Assembly (NCBI GenBank): GCA_043421945.1
Contig: JBHOGO010000056.1
Coordinates: forward strand, 1-31,098
Length of the DNA stretch: 31,098 nt
Reading direction: 5' to 3'
DNA from: Thaumasiovibrio sp043421945
GTDB taxonomy: Bacteria > Pseudomonadota > Gammaproteobacteria > Enterobacterales > Vibrionaceae
Shown here one piece after another: positions 1 to 7,791 of this stretch (its first letter is position 1; each line of letters opens with the position of its first letter). The notes beneath the pieces were generated by a model. It saw nothing but the letters and a program-made list of their open reading frames with translations, had not been told where the DNA came from and did no database searches. The translations under genes were made by a program, and so were the position numbers.

Positions 1-1
1 G

Positions 2-70
2 CTGTATTCAAGCATTCAAACAGCTCCAATGCCAGAAAGGCTGCTTAAGCTAGCTGAGGCTCGGTGGTAA
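2..70 (+). CDS. possible C-terminal end of an upstream protein (partial)
   Basis: A frame that is open from the window edge ends at TAA 68-70. Its last residues read TAPMPERLLKLAEARW, a charged helix-like tail. The other two forward frames also stay open for at least 15 codons, so the evidence is only that this reading looks protein-like. I do not recognise a family. It would have to be joined to sequence left of the window to be judged. Confidence 0.25.
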   Translation: MYSSIQTAPMPERLLKLAEARW

Positions 71-100
71 TCAGGTTCATTTATGTCGCTCGAAAACTAA

Positions 101-162
101 GTTGTTTGAAGACCAGTTGTTTGAAAACTAACTTTATCGACAACTAACTTTATCAGCACCTA
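101..162 (+). repeat. two adjacent pairs of short imperfect tandem repeats
   Basis: GTTGTTTGAAGACCA (101-115) is followed directly by GTTGTTTGAAAACTA (116-130), with 13 of 15 bases the same. ACTTTATCGACAACTA (131-146) is then followed directly by ACTTTATCAGCACCTA (147-162). The copies touch without spacers. They lie in the gene-free stretch 71-385 upstream of the transporter; apart from them I see nothing firm in that stretch. They may be replication-slippage products or weak protein-binding repeats. Confidence 0.6.
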
Positions 163-385
163 AGAACTGGCGATGATAATAGTTATTATTGTATTTCCAA
201 ATGTGACAAATTGTTGAATATCTCAACTTTTTTTGATCTGTTTCGAAATTTACATGAAGTAATGTGTGATAATTCTGCCAGCTTTACGTCCAACTGGACT
301 TACTTACCTAAATTTACGCTCTGCCAGCATGTGACATGTTCTAAGAGCGGTTATGGAATGGACTCTTTCAAGGAACACTTACACA

Positions 386-1804
386 ATGCGTCAATATATT
401 CGCTATATCATACCAATAGTTATTCCTTTACTTATTCTTTTCATCCCAACTTCTATGATCCCTATTGAAGGGCTCACTATCATGCAACAACGTGTGATTG
501 CCGTGTTTTTATTTGCGGCACTGAGTTGGGTCTTTGAGCCGATTCCTATTTATGCAACGTCAGTGACAGTCATCATGCTGCTGCTGTTGATGGTCTCTAA
601 CCATGGTCTGATTTTCTTTAAATCAGGGGCAGGAGAGCCTCATTTTGGTGAGTTGTTAAAATCAAGCGATATCATGGCTACAATGGCGAGCCCTATGATT
701 ATGCTGTTTTTAGGCGGGTTTTTCCTTGCCATGGCAGCGACTAAGTATCGTTTAGACGTTAACTTAGCACGTGTTTTGCTAAAGCCGTTTGGCCAACAAC
801 CTAAGTATGTGATGCTTGGTTTAATGGTGATCACGGGCATATTTTCGATGTTCATGTCTAACACGGCAACAACCGCGATGATGTTATCCATCCTTGCGCC
901 AGTCATTGTGTTGTTTGGTAAGGATGACCCAGGCCGAGCAGCGTTTGCATTGAGTATCCCTGTTGCGGCGAACATTGGTGGTATTGGTACCCCGATTGGT
1001 ACGCCACCTAATGCAATAGCGTTGAGTTACTTAAATGGTGAAAATGCCATTAGCTTTGGTGAATGGATGTCGTTTGGTGTCCCATATGTGGTTATTTTGA
1101 TGGGTTTGTCGTGGTTACTGCTCGTTAAAATGTATCCGGCTAAGCAAGGGTCTATTAAGTTAGATATTAAAGGTAAATTCTTAAAAACACCGAAAGCGAT
1201 GACGGTGTATGTGACCTTTGCGGCTACCATCCTATTGTGGCTGATGGGCACGAGTCATGGAATGAACTCTTACACGGTTGCAATGATTCCTGTCGCCGTT
1301 TTCTCTATGACGGGTATCATTAATAAGGAAGACCTTAAGAAAATCTCTTGGGATGTATTGTGGTTAGTATCCGGTGGTTTTGCCTTAGGTCTAGCGCTTG
1401 ACCAAACAGGGCTTGCCGTGTTGATGGTCAACAGTATTCCGTTCGATAACTTCTCTCCTTACATTGTGCTGGTGGGTGCTGCATTATTGTGTCTATTAAT
1501 GGCCAACTTTATGTCTCATACCGCTACCGCTAACTTGTTAATGCCAATCATGGCAGCACTGGGTATGTCGATGCAAAACTTGGCACCGCTGGGTGGTCAA
1601 GTGACCTTGATTTTAGTGGTTGCCTTTGCGGCGTCACTGGGTATGTCATTGCCGATCAGTACGCCACCAAATGCTTTGGCGCACGCCTCTGGTAACGTCA
1701 ATACCAATCAAATGGCAAAAGTCGGTGTGATTATCGGCGTTGGTGGCCTAGCAATGGCCTTTGTCATGGTATGGTTACTCAATGTGATTGGATTCATTGG
1801 TTAA
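386..1804 (+). CDS. DASS/SLC13-family sodium-coupled anion (dicarboxylate or sulfate) transporter
   Basis: Inner-membrane secondary transporter of the divalent anion:Na+ symporter family, which imports di- or tricarboxylates, sulfate or similar anions with sodium. The protein is about 472 residues and hydrophobic throughout. It carries both copies of the family signature: SNTATTAMM followed by GIGTPIGTPPNA in the first half, and SHTATANLLMP followed by LPISTPPNALA in the second. These paired SNT-type and TPPN-type loops form the ion and substrate site in the family. I prefer ATG 386, which has AAGGA 11 bases upstream and starts right before the first hydrophobic helix. ATG 353 is in frame and adds 11 polar residues. 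The stop is 6 bases before the next gene, so transporter, kinase and receiver are probably co-transcribed. The substrate cannot be read from the sequence; a di- or tricarboxylate is the default guess. Confidence 0.88.
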   Translation: MRQYIRYIIPIVIPLLILFIPTSMIPIEGLTIMQQRVIAVFLFAALSWVFEPIPIYATSVTVIMLLLLMVSNHGLIFFKSGAGEPHFGELLKSSDIMATMASPMIMLFLGGFFLAMAATKYRLDVNLARVLLKPFGQQPKYVMLGLMVITGIFSMFMSNTATTAMMLSILAPVIVLFGKDDPGRAAFALSIPVAANIGGIGTPIGTPPNAIALSYLNGENAISFGEWMSFGVPYVVILMGLSWLLLVKMYPAKQGSIKLDIKGKFLKTPKAMTVYVTFAATILLWLMGTSHGMNSYTVAMIPVAVFSMTGIINKEDLKKISWDVLWLVSGGFALGLALDQTGLAVLMVNSIPFDNFSPYIVLVGAALLCLLMANFMSHTATANLLMPIMAALGMSMQNLAPLGGQVTLILVVAFAASLGMSLPISTPPNALAHASGNVNTNQMAKVGVIIGVGGLAMAFVMVWLLNVIGFIG

Positions 1805-1810
1805 TTATCT

Positions 1811-3136
1811 ATGGAACACCATCAAGGATTAGACCGTATTATTGCGGTCTACTTTTCGCAGTCAAAACGCATTGAGCGTGTACAGAGTGGCGATGTTGTC
1901 TTAGAACAAGATGGAAATAACGATCGTCTTTTCTGGGTCAAAAAAGGGCAGCTGACAGGTTACCTGACTGATAATGAAACTGAAGAGAGTGCTGCTGTTT
2001 TTACCGTTTCAGAGGGGATGTTTTTCGGTGTGCATAGTTTCTTTGCACGAACGGGGACTGCTTCTACAACGGTGATTGCAGACAAGGACTCGGAGCTGTC
2101 ATGGATAGACTTCGATACGCCTGCTGAAGAGACTGAAATGTACGGGTCCCTTTCTGAGCAGTTTATGCCTGTGATTGTTCATGAACTATCAAGACGTCAG
2201 GTTCAGGCTGGGCTACAAGCATTTGCAAAAAAACAGGCGATGGAAAGTTTATACGCTGCTGAACAGATGTCGACCTTGGGTCAACTCGCGGCCGGTATTG
2301 CTCATGAGCTTAATAATGCTGTGGGAGTCATTAGCAGTAAAACTGACTCAATGGTTAATGACTTAGCGTTATTGATTGAAGAAGGTCATCCGGACGGTGT
2401 TCCATTTTTTGATTCAGGGGTGATTTCTGGCCAGTCATCGAGTTCGTCACAAGTGCGGACTCGGGCGAAAGAACTCGTGAATGATTTTCGTTTAGATAGA
2501 GAGACGGCGAAGCAGCTCGCACGTGCGGTGCCACATGGTGATGTGCCAGATAGTTGGCTTCAGCAACTGCCAGATTCATTACGTTATTGGCAAATGGGGC
2601 GTGACCTGCATGATATGCGTTTAGCCTCAAAGCACGCCGCGAGCATTGTCCGGTCAGTGAAGCAATTAGGTGGTACTGACCAACAGCGTATGCCTGATGT
2701 TGATGTTAACGACACCATCAATAAATCGTTAGCATTATTACAGAGTAACCTGCGCCGAGTGAATGTCGTGCTGCGCCCAGCAGTATTGCCAAGTATCACC
2801 GCAAGTAGTACGGAGCTGGTTCAAGTATGGGTCAACATCATAAAAAATGCATGTGATGCAATGGAAGAGACAGATGACCCACATCTGGAAATCATTACAA
2901 GGCATAGCAATAACCGACTAGCAATAACGATTAGTAACAATGGCCCGATGATGGATGAGGCAACGCGTCGCAAGATTTTTCAGCCCAACTACACCACCAA
3001 AAAAGGTGGGCTTTCATTTGGTTTAGGGCTTGGCTTGTCGATCGTTCAGCGTATCGTCAACAGCTACGGCGGCACGATTGCGACGAAGAGCTCGGGTGAA
3101 AAAACAACTTTCAGAATTAAACTGCCAATCCGGTAA
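1811..3136 (+). CDS. soluble sensor histidine kinase with N-terminal cNMP-binding-like domain
   Basis: Hybrid of a cyclic-nucleotide-binding-like beta-roll (about residues 10-110, with the run LFWVKKGQLTGYL) and a histidine kinase. The phosphorylated histidine is H165 in the H-box MSTLGQLAAGIAHELNN. The ATP-binding domain has the N-box VNIIKNACDAMEE and a G-box GLGLGLSIV. There is no transmembrane segment, so the protein should be cytoplasmic. Between H165 and the second dimerisation helix there is an insertion of roughly 80-100 polar residues (with a SSSSS run) that a usual HisKA domain lacks. No clear Shine-Dalgarno sequence precedes ATG 1811, which is 6 bases after the transporter stop, so translation is probably coupled. 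The context suggests it senses the transported anion, the transporter state or a small cytoplasmic ligand. That is inference. Confidence 0.87.
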   Translation: MEHHQGLDRIIAVYFSQSKRIERVQSGDVVLEQDGNNDRLFWVKKGQLTGYLTDNETEESAAVFTVSEGMFFGVHSFFARTGTASTTVIADKDSELSWIDFDTPAEETEMYGSLSEQFMPVIVHELSRRQVQAGLQAFAKKQAMESLYAAEQMSTLGQLAAGIAHELNNAVGVISSKTDSMVNDLALLIEEGHPDGVPFFDSGVISGQSSSSSQVRTRAKELVNDFRLDRETAKQLARAVPHGDVPDSWLQQLPDSLRYWQMGRDLHDMRLASKHAASIVRSVKQLGGTDQQRMPDVDVNDTINKSLALLQSNLRRVNVVLRPAVLPSITASSTELVQVWVNIIKNACDAMEETDDPHLEIITRHSNNRLAITISNNGPMMDEATRRKIFQPNYTTKKGGLSFGLGLGLSIVQRIVNSYGGTIATKSSGEKTTFRIKLPIR

Positions 3137-3146
3137 GGAAACAATG

Positions 3147-3620
3147 ATGGAAAAGATTAATATTATTTGTGTCGACGATCAGCGTGAAGTACTCAGTGCG
3201 GTTTTAAATGATCTTACACCGTTAGCTAATCGCTTCAATATTGAAGATTGTGAATCTGCCTCTGAAGCACTCGAACTCATCGATGAGCTGGATGCTGAAG
3301 GAGAGCACATCGCTCTGATTATTTCTGACCATGTTATGCCAGGGCAAACAGGTGTTGAGTTTCTGACAGAAATTTCTAAAGACAGTCGATTCACTTACAC
3401 AAAGAAGATTTTGTTAACTGGTCAAGCGACTCATCAGGATACTATCCAAGCAATCAATGATGCGCGTATTGAGAGTTATTTCGAGAAGCCTTGGAAGGCG
3501 GAAACCCTATTGGGGACGGCACGAGCGCTCTTAACAGAGTTTATCTTTGATGTGGGAGGGGATTATCAACCATTCAGCGAAGAGCTTGATCAGAACGTTG
3601 TGCTTCGTCGCTTAAGATAA
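3147..3620 (+). CDS. stand-alone response-regulator receiver protein
   Basis: Single receiver (CheY-like) domain of about 157 residues. Visible landmarks are the acidic pair in IICVDDQ, the phospho-acceptor aspartate in LIISDHVMPG (about D61), the switch threonine in LLTGQAT and the lysine in FEKPWK. After the receiver only about 35 residues follow and I see no DNA-binding or enzyme domain. AAGGAA at 3135-3140 overlaps the kinase stop and sits 6 bases before ATG 3147; ATG 3144 is the alternative. It is the natural partner of the kinase just upstream. With no output domain it must act by protein contact, as a phosphate sink, or in a relay to a regulator outside the window. Confidence 0.88.
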   Translation: MEKINIICVDDQREVLSAVLNDLTPLANRFNIEDCESASEALELIDELDAEGEHIALIISDHVMPGQTGVEFLTEISKDSRFTYTKKILLTGQATHQDTIQAINDARIESYFEKPWKAETLLGTARALLTEFIFDVGGDYQPFSEELDQNVVLRRLR

Positions 3621-3630
3621 TTTTCAAAAC

Positions 3631-3665
3631 GACTTGACCTTAGAGTTAAGTCCAACCTTTATCTT
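3631..3665 (+). promoter_or_regulatory. MerR-family-type promoter/operator in front of the metal ATPase
   Basis: A -35 element TTGACC (3634-3639) and a -10 element TATCTT (3660-3665) are separated by 20 bp, longer than the usual 17. Metal-responsive MerR-family promoters (ZntR, CueR, MerR, CadR) have 19-20 bp spacers containing a dyad. The spacer here holds an imperfect dyad, CCTTAGAGTT against AAGTCCAACC, with 7 of 10 paired positions. A second reading is GACTTGA...TTAAGTC (3631-3652). The position right upstream of a ZntA-type exporter fits zinc, cadmium or lead induction. No merR-like gene lies in the window. Confidence 0.6.
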
Positions 3666-3692
3666 TTCTCTATCCCTTGAGAAAAGATAAAG
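3657..3692 (+). repeat. perfect 14-bp inverted repeat ending in the zntA ribosome-binding site
   Basis: CTTTATCTTTTCTC (3657-3670) and GAGAAAAGATAAAG (3679-3692) are exact reverse complements around an 8-base loop. The right arm ends in the AAAG of the Shine-Dalgarno run AAAGGA (3689-3694) that serves ATG 3703. The left arm contains the proposed -10 box. No T-run follows, so it is not a standard terminator. A transcript reading through from the upstream operon would contain the whole hairpin and partly hide the ribosome-binding site. A transcript started at the local promoter would lack the left arm. Confidence 0.7.
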
Positions 3693-3702
3693 GAATCATC
3701 GT

Positions 3703-6045
3703 ATGTTTCGCCCTCAAGAACCAGTAACCCGCATCCCATTTTCTGTTCGTAAAGCCACTCCGCTTTCTACACCTCTGAGTGGTAAGAGTGTACAAACTTA
3801 TCACAGCGATAAAGCAACAGTTCCCAATGACCAAAAGGTGATGAAGAAAGCGTGCGCTTCAAATCAGTTGGATAGCACATATCAGCCCGCTAAAGTGGGT
3901 CAGCCATCAGGTGTCAATCATACGGTTGGAACTCGTCCTAAGCTTAACGATATGGGGTTCAAGCAGTTTGTCTGGCGCATCACTGGAATGGATTGCCCAA
4001 GTTGTGCATCTAAGGTTAGTCAGGCAGTGGAAGGTATCGAAGGGGTTTCATCGGTAACGGTGACCTTCTCCACTCAAAAGTTGGTGGTCGACTATTATGC
4101 AAAAGAGAATCAGGACACTGAAGCAACAATTAATAAGGTAATTAAAAAGCTTGGTTTTGAGTTGGAGGCTTCAGTCAATGCGGGAGACTCTTCAAAATCC
4201 AAGGACCATTTGGCCTTTGCTATCATTTCTGCTGCACTTTTCGTCGCCGTCATGGTGAATGTAGCTTTTCCTTCTTTTGGATCATATGCCCTTGGTTTAG
4301 CCACTCTCATTGGTTTATTTCCCATCTCTAAAAAGGCTTACCATTTATTGCGGCAAGGCTCGCCATTTTCTATTGAACTATTAATGACGGTGGCGGCCAT
4401 CGGTGCACTTTATCTCGGGGAGTCGATTGAGGCAGCGATGGTGTTGTGGCTCTTTTTACTTGGTGAGAAACTCGAAGGGCTTTCTAGTCAAAAGGCTCGG
4501 CAAGGTATTGCATCATTGATGAGTTTAGCACCGGACACTGCCACAAAAGTTTGCAATGACGGAACCCTAAAGCGTGTTGATTTAGCATCGTTGGCGTTTG
4601 GTGATGTGATTGAAGTGTCAGCGGGAGAACGTTTAGGGGTTGATATGTGCATGACCTCAGAATACGGCGAATTTGATAAAAGTGCGTTAACAGGGGAGTC
4701 TGTTGCGGTAACACATTATCAAGGTGAGGTGGTTTCAGCAGGTAGCCTAGTTGAAGGTCAAGTCGTTAGGGGGACAGTGGCATCTAAGAAAGGTGATAGC
4801 GCCATTGATCGCATTATCACTTTGATAGAGAAAGCTGAGCAAAATCGAGCACCAGTCGAACGATTCATTGATAACTTTAGCCGTGTCTATACTCCGCTCG
4901 TTCTGGTAGTCGCACTGTTAACGATCCTCATTCCTGTTGTTTTTTTTGGATTACCTTTTGAGCAATGGTTATATCGTGCTTTAACACTGTTGTTGATTGC
5001 TTGCCCTTGTGCGTTGGTGATTTCAACACCTGCTGCAATGACATCAGCCCTTGCGACTGCAGCACGTGCAGGCATGCTTGTAAAAGGGGGGGCTGTTCTT
5101 GAGCGTTTAGCAAAATCGACCACTATCGCTTTTGATAAGACAGGCACGCTAACGGTTGGAAAGCCGAAAGTGACCGATATCGTACCTGTTAATCCTACGA
5201 CAAGTCATAGTGGAGGTTCTGATTTATCTGAAGATGATTTATTGCACCTTGCTTCAGCGTTGGAACAAGGCTTCCATCATCCATTAGCTGCTGCTGTAGT
5301 CAATAAGGCTGAATCTGTAGGTCTCTATGCGAAGCCTGCAGATAAACGTAAGGCATTACCAGGGCACGGGGTTGAGGGGCAGATTGACGGAAAACAATAT
5401 CGTTTAACAAAAGTTGATATGACGATATGGCAGGCTGATGATGTACTAAGACTGCATGGCAAATCGGTCGCGGTGCTGAGTTCGCAAGGCATCAATTTGG
5501 GATACATTGCGTGGCAAGATACGCTGCGACATGATGCAAAAGAGGCAATGGCAAAGCTTCGAGCTATGGGTTTAAAAGTGATAATGCTCACTGGAGATAG
5601 CATGCAGAGTGCGGAGGTCATCGCCTCTGAGCTCGATATAGAAACTAAAGCGGATCTCTTACCAGAAGCAAAGGTTGAACACATTCGTGAGTTAGCAGCG
5701 GAAGGCACAGTTGTGATGGTCGGCGATGGCATCAATGATGCGCCAGCAATGAGGTCAGCATCGATAGGTATCGCAATGGGAAGTGGGTCGGATGTGGCGT
5801 TAGAAGTCGCTGATGGTGCATTGACACAAAATGATCTTAATAAAATGGTGGCACTAGTCGGCTTAAGCCGTAAAACAATGACGATAGTGCGCCAAAATGT
5901 CGCGTTTGCACTAGGTTTAAAGGGACTATTCTTAGTGACATCTATACTTGGTATCACCGGTTTGTGGCTTGCGGTATTGGCAGATAGTGGTGCAACAGCT
6001 TTAGTCACACTCAATGCAATGAGGCTTCTGCGTCGAGTGGATTAA
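3703..6045 (+). CDS. zntA: ZntA-type P1B heavy-metal-exporting ATPase
   Basis: Inner-membrane P-type ATPase that pumps Zn(II), Cd(II) or Pb(II) out of the cytoplasm. In order: an N-terminal heavy-metal-associated domain with GMDCPSC (C98, C101), the actuator motif TGES (330-333), the membrane metal site CPC (434-436), the phosphorylation motif DKTGT (D478), HP in HHPLAAAV, TGDS, and the hinge GDGINDAP. The last helix has LADSGATALVTLNA with D761, matching the aspartate that binds zinc in E. coli ZntA; this favours Zn/Cd/Pb over copper. The 780-residue length is somewhat above E. coli ZntA because of about 85 poorly conserved residues before the metal domain. ATG 3703 has AAGGA 8 bases upstream. 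It is preceded by a MerR-type promoter and a hairpin, and is a transcription unit separate from the two-component genes. Confidence 0.93.
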   Translation: MFRPQEPVTRIPFSVRKATPLSTPLSGKSVQTYHSDKATVPNDQKVMKKACASNQLDSTYQPAKVGQPSGVNHTVGTRPKLNDMGFKQFVWRITGMDCPSCASKVSQAVEGIEGVSSVTVTFSTQKLVVDYYAKENQDTEATINKVIKKLGFELEASVNAGDSSKSKDHLAFAIISAALFVAVMVNVAFPSFGSYALGLATLIGLFPISKKAYHLLRQGSPFSIELLMTVAAIGALYLGESIEAAMVLWLFLLGEKLEGLSSQKARQGIASLMSLAPDTATKVCNDGTLKRVDLASLAFGDVIEVSAGERLGVDMCMTSEYGEFDKSALTGESVAVTHYQGEVVSAGSLVEGQVVRGTVASKKGDSAIDRIITLIEKAEQNRAPVERFIDNFSRVYTPLVLVVALLTILIPVVFFGLPFEQWLYRALTLLLIACPCALVISTPAAMTSALATAARAGMLVKGGAVLERLAKSTTIAFDKTGTLTVGKPKVTDIVPVNPTTSHSGGSDLSEDDLLHLASALEQGFHHPLAAAVVNKAESVGLYAKPADKRKALPGHGVEGQIDGKQYRLTKVDMTIWQADDVLRLHGKSVAVLSSQGINLGYIAWQDTLRHDAKEAMAKLRAMGLKVIMLTGDSMQSAEVIASELDIETKADLLPEAKVEHIRELAAEGTVVMVGDGINDAPAMRSASIGIAMGSGSDVALEVADGALTQNDLNKMVALVGLSRKTMTIVRQNVAFALGLKGLFLVTSILGITGLWLAVLADSGATALVTLNAMRLLRRVD

Positions 6046-6096
6046 GATTTATTTGTAATAGCTATATTGCACTGTCTTCTAACAGCGATTTAATCG

Positions 6097-6167
6097 ATTG
6101 CATTCACAAAATGAAACAAGTTAATTTCATTTCATACATAGTGTGATCTTGGTTGGGATGTTGCGCG
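6097..6167. promoter_or_regulatory. candidate operator region upstream of udp
   Basis: AAATGAAA (6109-6116) and TTTCATTT (6125-6132) form a perfect 8-bp dyad with 8 bases between. ATTGCATT (6097-6104) and GTTGCGCG (6160-6167) resemble CytR half-sites, and TGTGA at 6142 resembles a CRP half-site. In E. coli, udp is controlled by CytR and CRP, so such sites are expected here, but each match is short. A separate 10-bp palindrome, GGCTATAGCC, is at 6199-6208. No promoter could be fixed. Confidence 0.35.
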
Positions 6168-6260
6168 ATGTTATTCGATAGTATGCACTCATTGATATGG
6201 CTATAGCCCGCTGAGGCTGACTTACCGTAGCTATATATTTTTTGCGTCAAGGAGACCAAT

Positions 6261-7028
6261 ATGTCTGGAGCAGTATTTCATTTAGGTGTTAATAAAAAAG
6301 ATCTAGAAGGGGCTGAAATTGCCATTATTCCTGGGGATCCAGCACGAGTGGAAAAGATTGCGGTACTGATGGATGAACCTGAATTTCTAGCGACTTCACG
6401 CGAGTACACGTTATTCCGTGCTAAGTTGGAGGGTCAGACAGTGATCGTGTGCTCAACGGGTATTGGCGGACCCTCAACGTCGATTGCGGTCGAGGAGCTG
6501 GCTCAATTAGGTGTGCGAACATTTTTACGTGTAGGCACGACAGGGGCCATACAGGATCATATCAACGTTGGCGATATGATTGTGACCACTGGCTCAGTGA
6601 GATTAGATGGTGCGAGTTCTCATTTTGCCCCGATGGAATTTCCAGCTGTCGCAGACTTCGATGTAGCAACGGCTATGAAAAAAGCATGTGACGATGCGGG
6701 AGCAACCACACATACCGGAGTGACAGCTTCGAGCGATACTTTTTACCCCGGTCAGGAACGATACGACACATTTTCAGGTCGCGTTGTGCGTCGATTCCAA
6801 GGGTCAATGGAAGAGTGGCAGCAGATGGGGGTTCTGAATTTTGAAATGGAATCAGCCACACTACTCACAATGTGTGCAAGCTCAGGGTTACGTGCAGGCT
6901 GCGTTGCTGGGGTGATTATTAACCGAACGCAAAAAGAAACGCCAGATCATGCCACCCTAAAAGAAGCGGAAAGCCGTTCAATTCGTGTTGTCGTTGAATC
7001 GGCTCGTCATCTCATCACGAGCAAGTAG
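6261..7028 (+). CDS. udp: uridine phosphorylase
   Basis: Cytoplasmic enzyme that splits uridine with phosphate into uracil and ribose-1-phosphate in pyrimidine nucleoside salvage. At 255 residues it has nearly the E. coli Udp length and matches it along its whole length. Conserved runs include IIPGDPARVEKIA (phosphate-binding region), CSTGIGGPSTSIAVEELAQLG, RVGTTGAIQ, ASSDTFYPGQERYDT and FEMESATLLTMCAS with the ribose-contacting Glu-Met-Glu. ATG 6261 has AAGGAG upstream at a good distance. It is a single-gene unit. The downstream neighbour on the other strand is convergent, and I found only a weak hairpin between them. Confidence 0.96.
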   Translation: MSGAVFHLGVNKKDLEGAEIAIIPGDPARVEKIAVLMDEPEFLATSREYTLFRAKLEGQTVIVCSTGIGGPSTSIAVEELAQLGVRTFLRVGTTGAIQDHINVGDMIVTTGSVRLDGASSHFAPMEFPAVADFDVATAMKKACDDAGATTHTGVTASSDTFYPGQERYDTFSGRVVRRFQGSMEEWQQMGVLNFEMESATLLTMCASSGLRAGCVAGVIINRTQKETPDHATLKEAESRSIRVVVESARHLITSK

Positions 7029-7118
7029 AACATCAGAAAAGAAAGAATAATAACCGCTGCTAGTCTGAATAATGTCAGTTTGGATTACAGCGGCTATTGG
7101 CGAGATTAGGGGGGGGCT

Positions 7119-7586
7119 TTAGAATGCGTAACGAATACCTACGGCAGCATCAATCCCAAGCTTGATACGGTCATCAAGGTTTAGCCCTGGCGATACCTGT
7201 CCGTATAGATGCCAGTCTTGCGCAAAAGAAAGATCGACACCAAGCGGCAATCGAACGCCAAAGTCGTCACGCCAACCAATAAAAGCACCACCGCCGACAT
7301 ACCATGCAAAAGGCTTACCTTCTACATCATCAAATCGCCCTTGTTTGAACAGGTAATCAGCTGTCACTCCATCATTACCGATAAAAAGGTTTATTTTATT
7401 ATCAATTTGAAGTGTACCGCCCAAGCCATAGTCATAAGCAAAACCAGCTTTTATGCTAGCCTGTGCTGTAGGCACAAAAAGGGCGCTTAATAGTGTCATG
7501 CCCAATAATGCGATACTGAACGATTTGGTATTCTTTCTAACTGAATTTGAAGAGAGGTTGGTCATACGCTTAATGATGTATGGCAT
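7119..7586 (-). CDS. small predicted outer-membrane beta-barrel protein
   Basis: A 155-residue exported protein of unassigned family. A signal peptide is clear: the positive stretch RKNTK, the hydrophobic core FSIALLGMTLLSALFV and a cleavage site after TAQA. The mature part is about 110 residues, rich in glycine and alternating polar and apolar residues, with aromatic strand ends. It closes with GIRYAF, and a C-terminal phenylalanine is typical of outer-membrane barrels recognised by BamA. The length would suit a small barrel of the OmpX/OmpW size class or smaller. ATG 7586 has GGAAA at a fair distance; the in-frame ATG at 7565 would give a shorter signal n-region and is a real alternative. 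It is a single gene between two others, with its own promoter presumably in 7587-7683. Confidence 0.7.
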   Translation of the reverse strand: MPYIIKRMTNLSSNSVRKNTKSFSIALLGMTLLSALFVPTAQASIKAGFAYDYGLGGTLQIDNKINLFIGNDGVTADYLFKQGRFDDVEGKPFAWYVGGGAFIGWRDDFGVRLPLGVDLSFAQDWHLYGQVSPGLNLDDRIKLGIDAAVGIRYAF

Positions 7587-7683
7587 AGCTGGTTTCCGTC
7601 GTCATTGTGAATTTCACGCGGCGTATAATATAGCAAAAATAAAATATTGTTCTGTCAGAATTTTGCAAAATTAATCACAAAGA

Positions 7684-7703
7684 AAAGGCGCAGAAGCGCC
7701 TTT
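7684..7703 (-). terminator. rho-independent terminator of the CARF-nuclease gene
   Basis: Read on the minus strand, AAAGGCGC and GCGCCTTT form a perfect 8-bp stem with a TTCT loop. It is followed by TTTTCTTT counted from the stem end. It lies about 90 bases past the stop of the minus-strand gene ending at 7792 and before the promoter region of the barrel protein, which separates the two genes. Confidence 0.8.
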
Positions 7704-7791
7704 AAGATTTATCTATACGCATAATGAGATGCGGTTTTGGCTTTTACGAAGATTTAAGACATCATGCAGCTGTACTCTTTTGGATGATGTG

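Noticed and set aside
101..162. CRISPR-like repeat cluster
   Set aside because: Only two copies of each unit, touching without spacers; not a CRISPR array. No array was found anywhere despite the CARF protein.
5325..6014. Long open frame (229 codons) on the minus strand inside the metal ATPase gene
   Set aside because: It is antisense to conserved ATPase motifs (DGINDAP, TGDS), has Ser/Ala-rich low-complexity content and no supporting ribosome-binding site.
7054..7093. Terminator after udp from CCGCTG/CAGCGG
   Set aside because: Only 6 pairs around a 28-base loop and no T-run.
7162..7674. Several plus-strand open frames opposite the barrel protein gene
   Set aside because: They are shadows: no ribosome-binding sites, Ser/Arg/Cys-rich composition, and the minus-strand gene has a clear signal peptide and barrel end.
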